Shown here one piece after another: positions 22,748-23,020 of a stretch of DNA of 23,020 nucleotides (position 1 is the stretch's first letter; every line of letters starts with the position of its first letter). Position numbers and translations under genes: made by a program. The notes under the pieces are model-generated. The model was given only the letters and a program-made list of their open reading frames with translations. It was not told the origin of the DNA and did not search any database. The DNA is from Myxococcales bacterium UBA1238 (GTDB lineage: Bacteria > Myxococcota_A > Bradymonadia > UBA7976 > UBA1532). The stretch covers positions 179,441 to 202,460 of the forward strand of contig DBWM01000070.1 of the NCBI GenBank assembly GCA_002309015.1, given 5' to 3'.

Positions 22748-22781
22748 GAGCCTGCGTTCGCTGAACGCGGGCTCTTTTTTT
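22748..22781 (+). terminator. Rho-independent terminator of the que operon
   Basis: A 12-bp stem (GAGCCTGCGTTC with GAACGCGGGCTC, one G-T pair), loop GCT, then seven T. It starts 21 nt after the folE2 stop and closes the queC-queE-folE2 transcript. Confidence 0.92.
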
Positions 22782-22796
22782 ATATGGTGGATAGAT

Positions 22797-23020
22797 GATG
22801 TTTCTGGTGGGGAAGGGAAGGTAGTGAGAGGTAAATATAGGGATCGCCGTGCGGCGATGGCAGGTAACTTGCGGGGAGAGTGCGAGTTTCTTTTGGGGAA
22901 TGGTGGGTTAAAGTGGGGGAAGATGGAGTTTCTTTGTGGGAATGATGAATTTATTGAGTGAAAGATGATGTTTCTGGATGGAAATTGTTGGTTATATTGT
23001 AGTGAAGTTTGAATTTCTGT
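22797..23020. repeat. G/T-rich tract with 21/42-nt period, type B
   Basis: Non-coding and cut by the window end. The motif TTTCT recurs at 22801, 22887, 22929, 22971 and 23014, with spacings of 86, 42, 42 and 43 nt. Half-way units carry a weaker copy, giving an underlying 21-nt period of the form GAGTTTCTT then about TGGGAATGAT. The period matches the type A arrays but the sequence does not. A small perfect palindrome, ATCGCC, loop GTGC, GGCGAT, lies at 22843-22858. The tract is rich in G and T on this strand and poor in C. Confidence 0.65.

Overview
The window is a dense bacterial chromosome segment of roughly 55-60% GC, with about sixteen protein genes on both strands and no tRNA, rRNA, CRISPR array or intact insertion sequence that I can see. 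The cell is Gram-negative: it encodes a small outer-membrane beta-barrel protein ending in Phe and a very large secreted lipoprotein. RNase HIII, a DUF1667 flavoprotein cassette, a LexA with a long linker and a possible myxobacterial-type LexA operator, and CARDB/PPC-domain lipoproteins together suggest a deep-branching, delta-proteobacterial or Myxococcota-like lineage. This placement is inference, not proof.

Layout. 36-4091 (minus strand): a tight four-gene operon of a GlpA-like FAD dehydrogenase with a [2Fe-2S] domain, an NAD/FAD oxidoreductase, a DUF1667 Cys-motif protein and RNase HIII. 4252-4719 (minus): small outer-membrane protein, divergent from 4878-8825 (plus), a 1315-residue lipoprotein of PKD, CARDB and PPC domains that is AT-richer than its neighbours. 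8826-9372: long non-coding stretch between convergent genes. 9373-10650 (minus): a Maf-YggS fusion, divergent from lexA (10776-11528). 11786-13770: groES-groEL with a strong terminator. 14053-17649: a MATE exporter followed by a membrane-anchored sulfatase-fold enzyme. 17650-18016: a 21-nt-periodic repeat region. 18017-18502: an unrecognised small protein. 18686-19939 (minus): a Tat-exported ferredoxin-type aldo/keto reductase. 20255-22726: queC-queE-folE2, the preQ0 (queuosine precursor) operon, closed by a strong terminator. 22782-23020: another periodic non-coding tract.

The most unusual signals are these. (1) Degenerate arrays with an exact 21-nt register (about two DNA helical turns) fill several intergenic regions. 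Two arrays share one consensus, and a third tract keeps the 21/42-nt period with a different sequence. Single or double copies begin at or just after stop codons. (2) FolE2 carries a C-terminal XRE-type helix-turn-helix domain behind an acidic linker, which suggests a self-regulating GTP cyclohydrolase. (3) Maf nucleotide pyrophosphatase is fused in frame to the PLP-homeostasis protein YggS.
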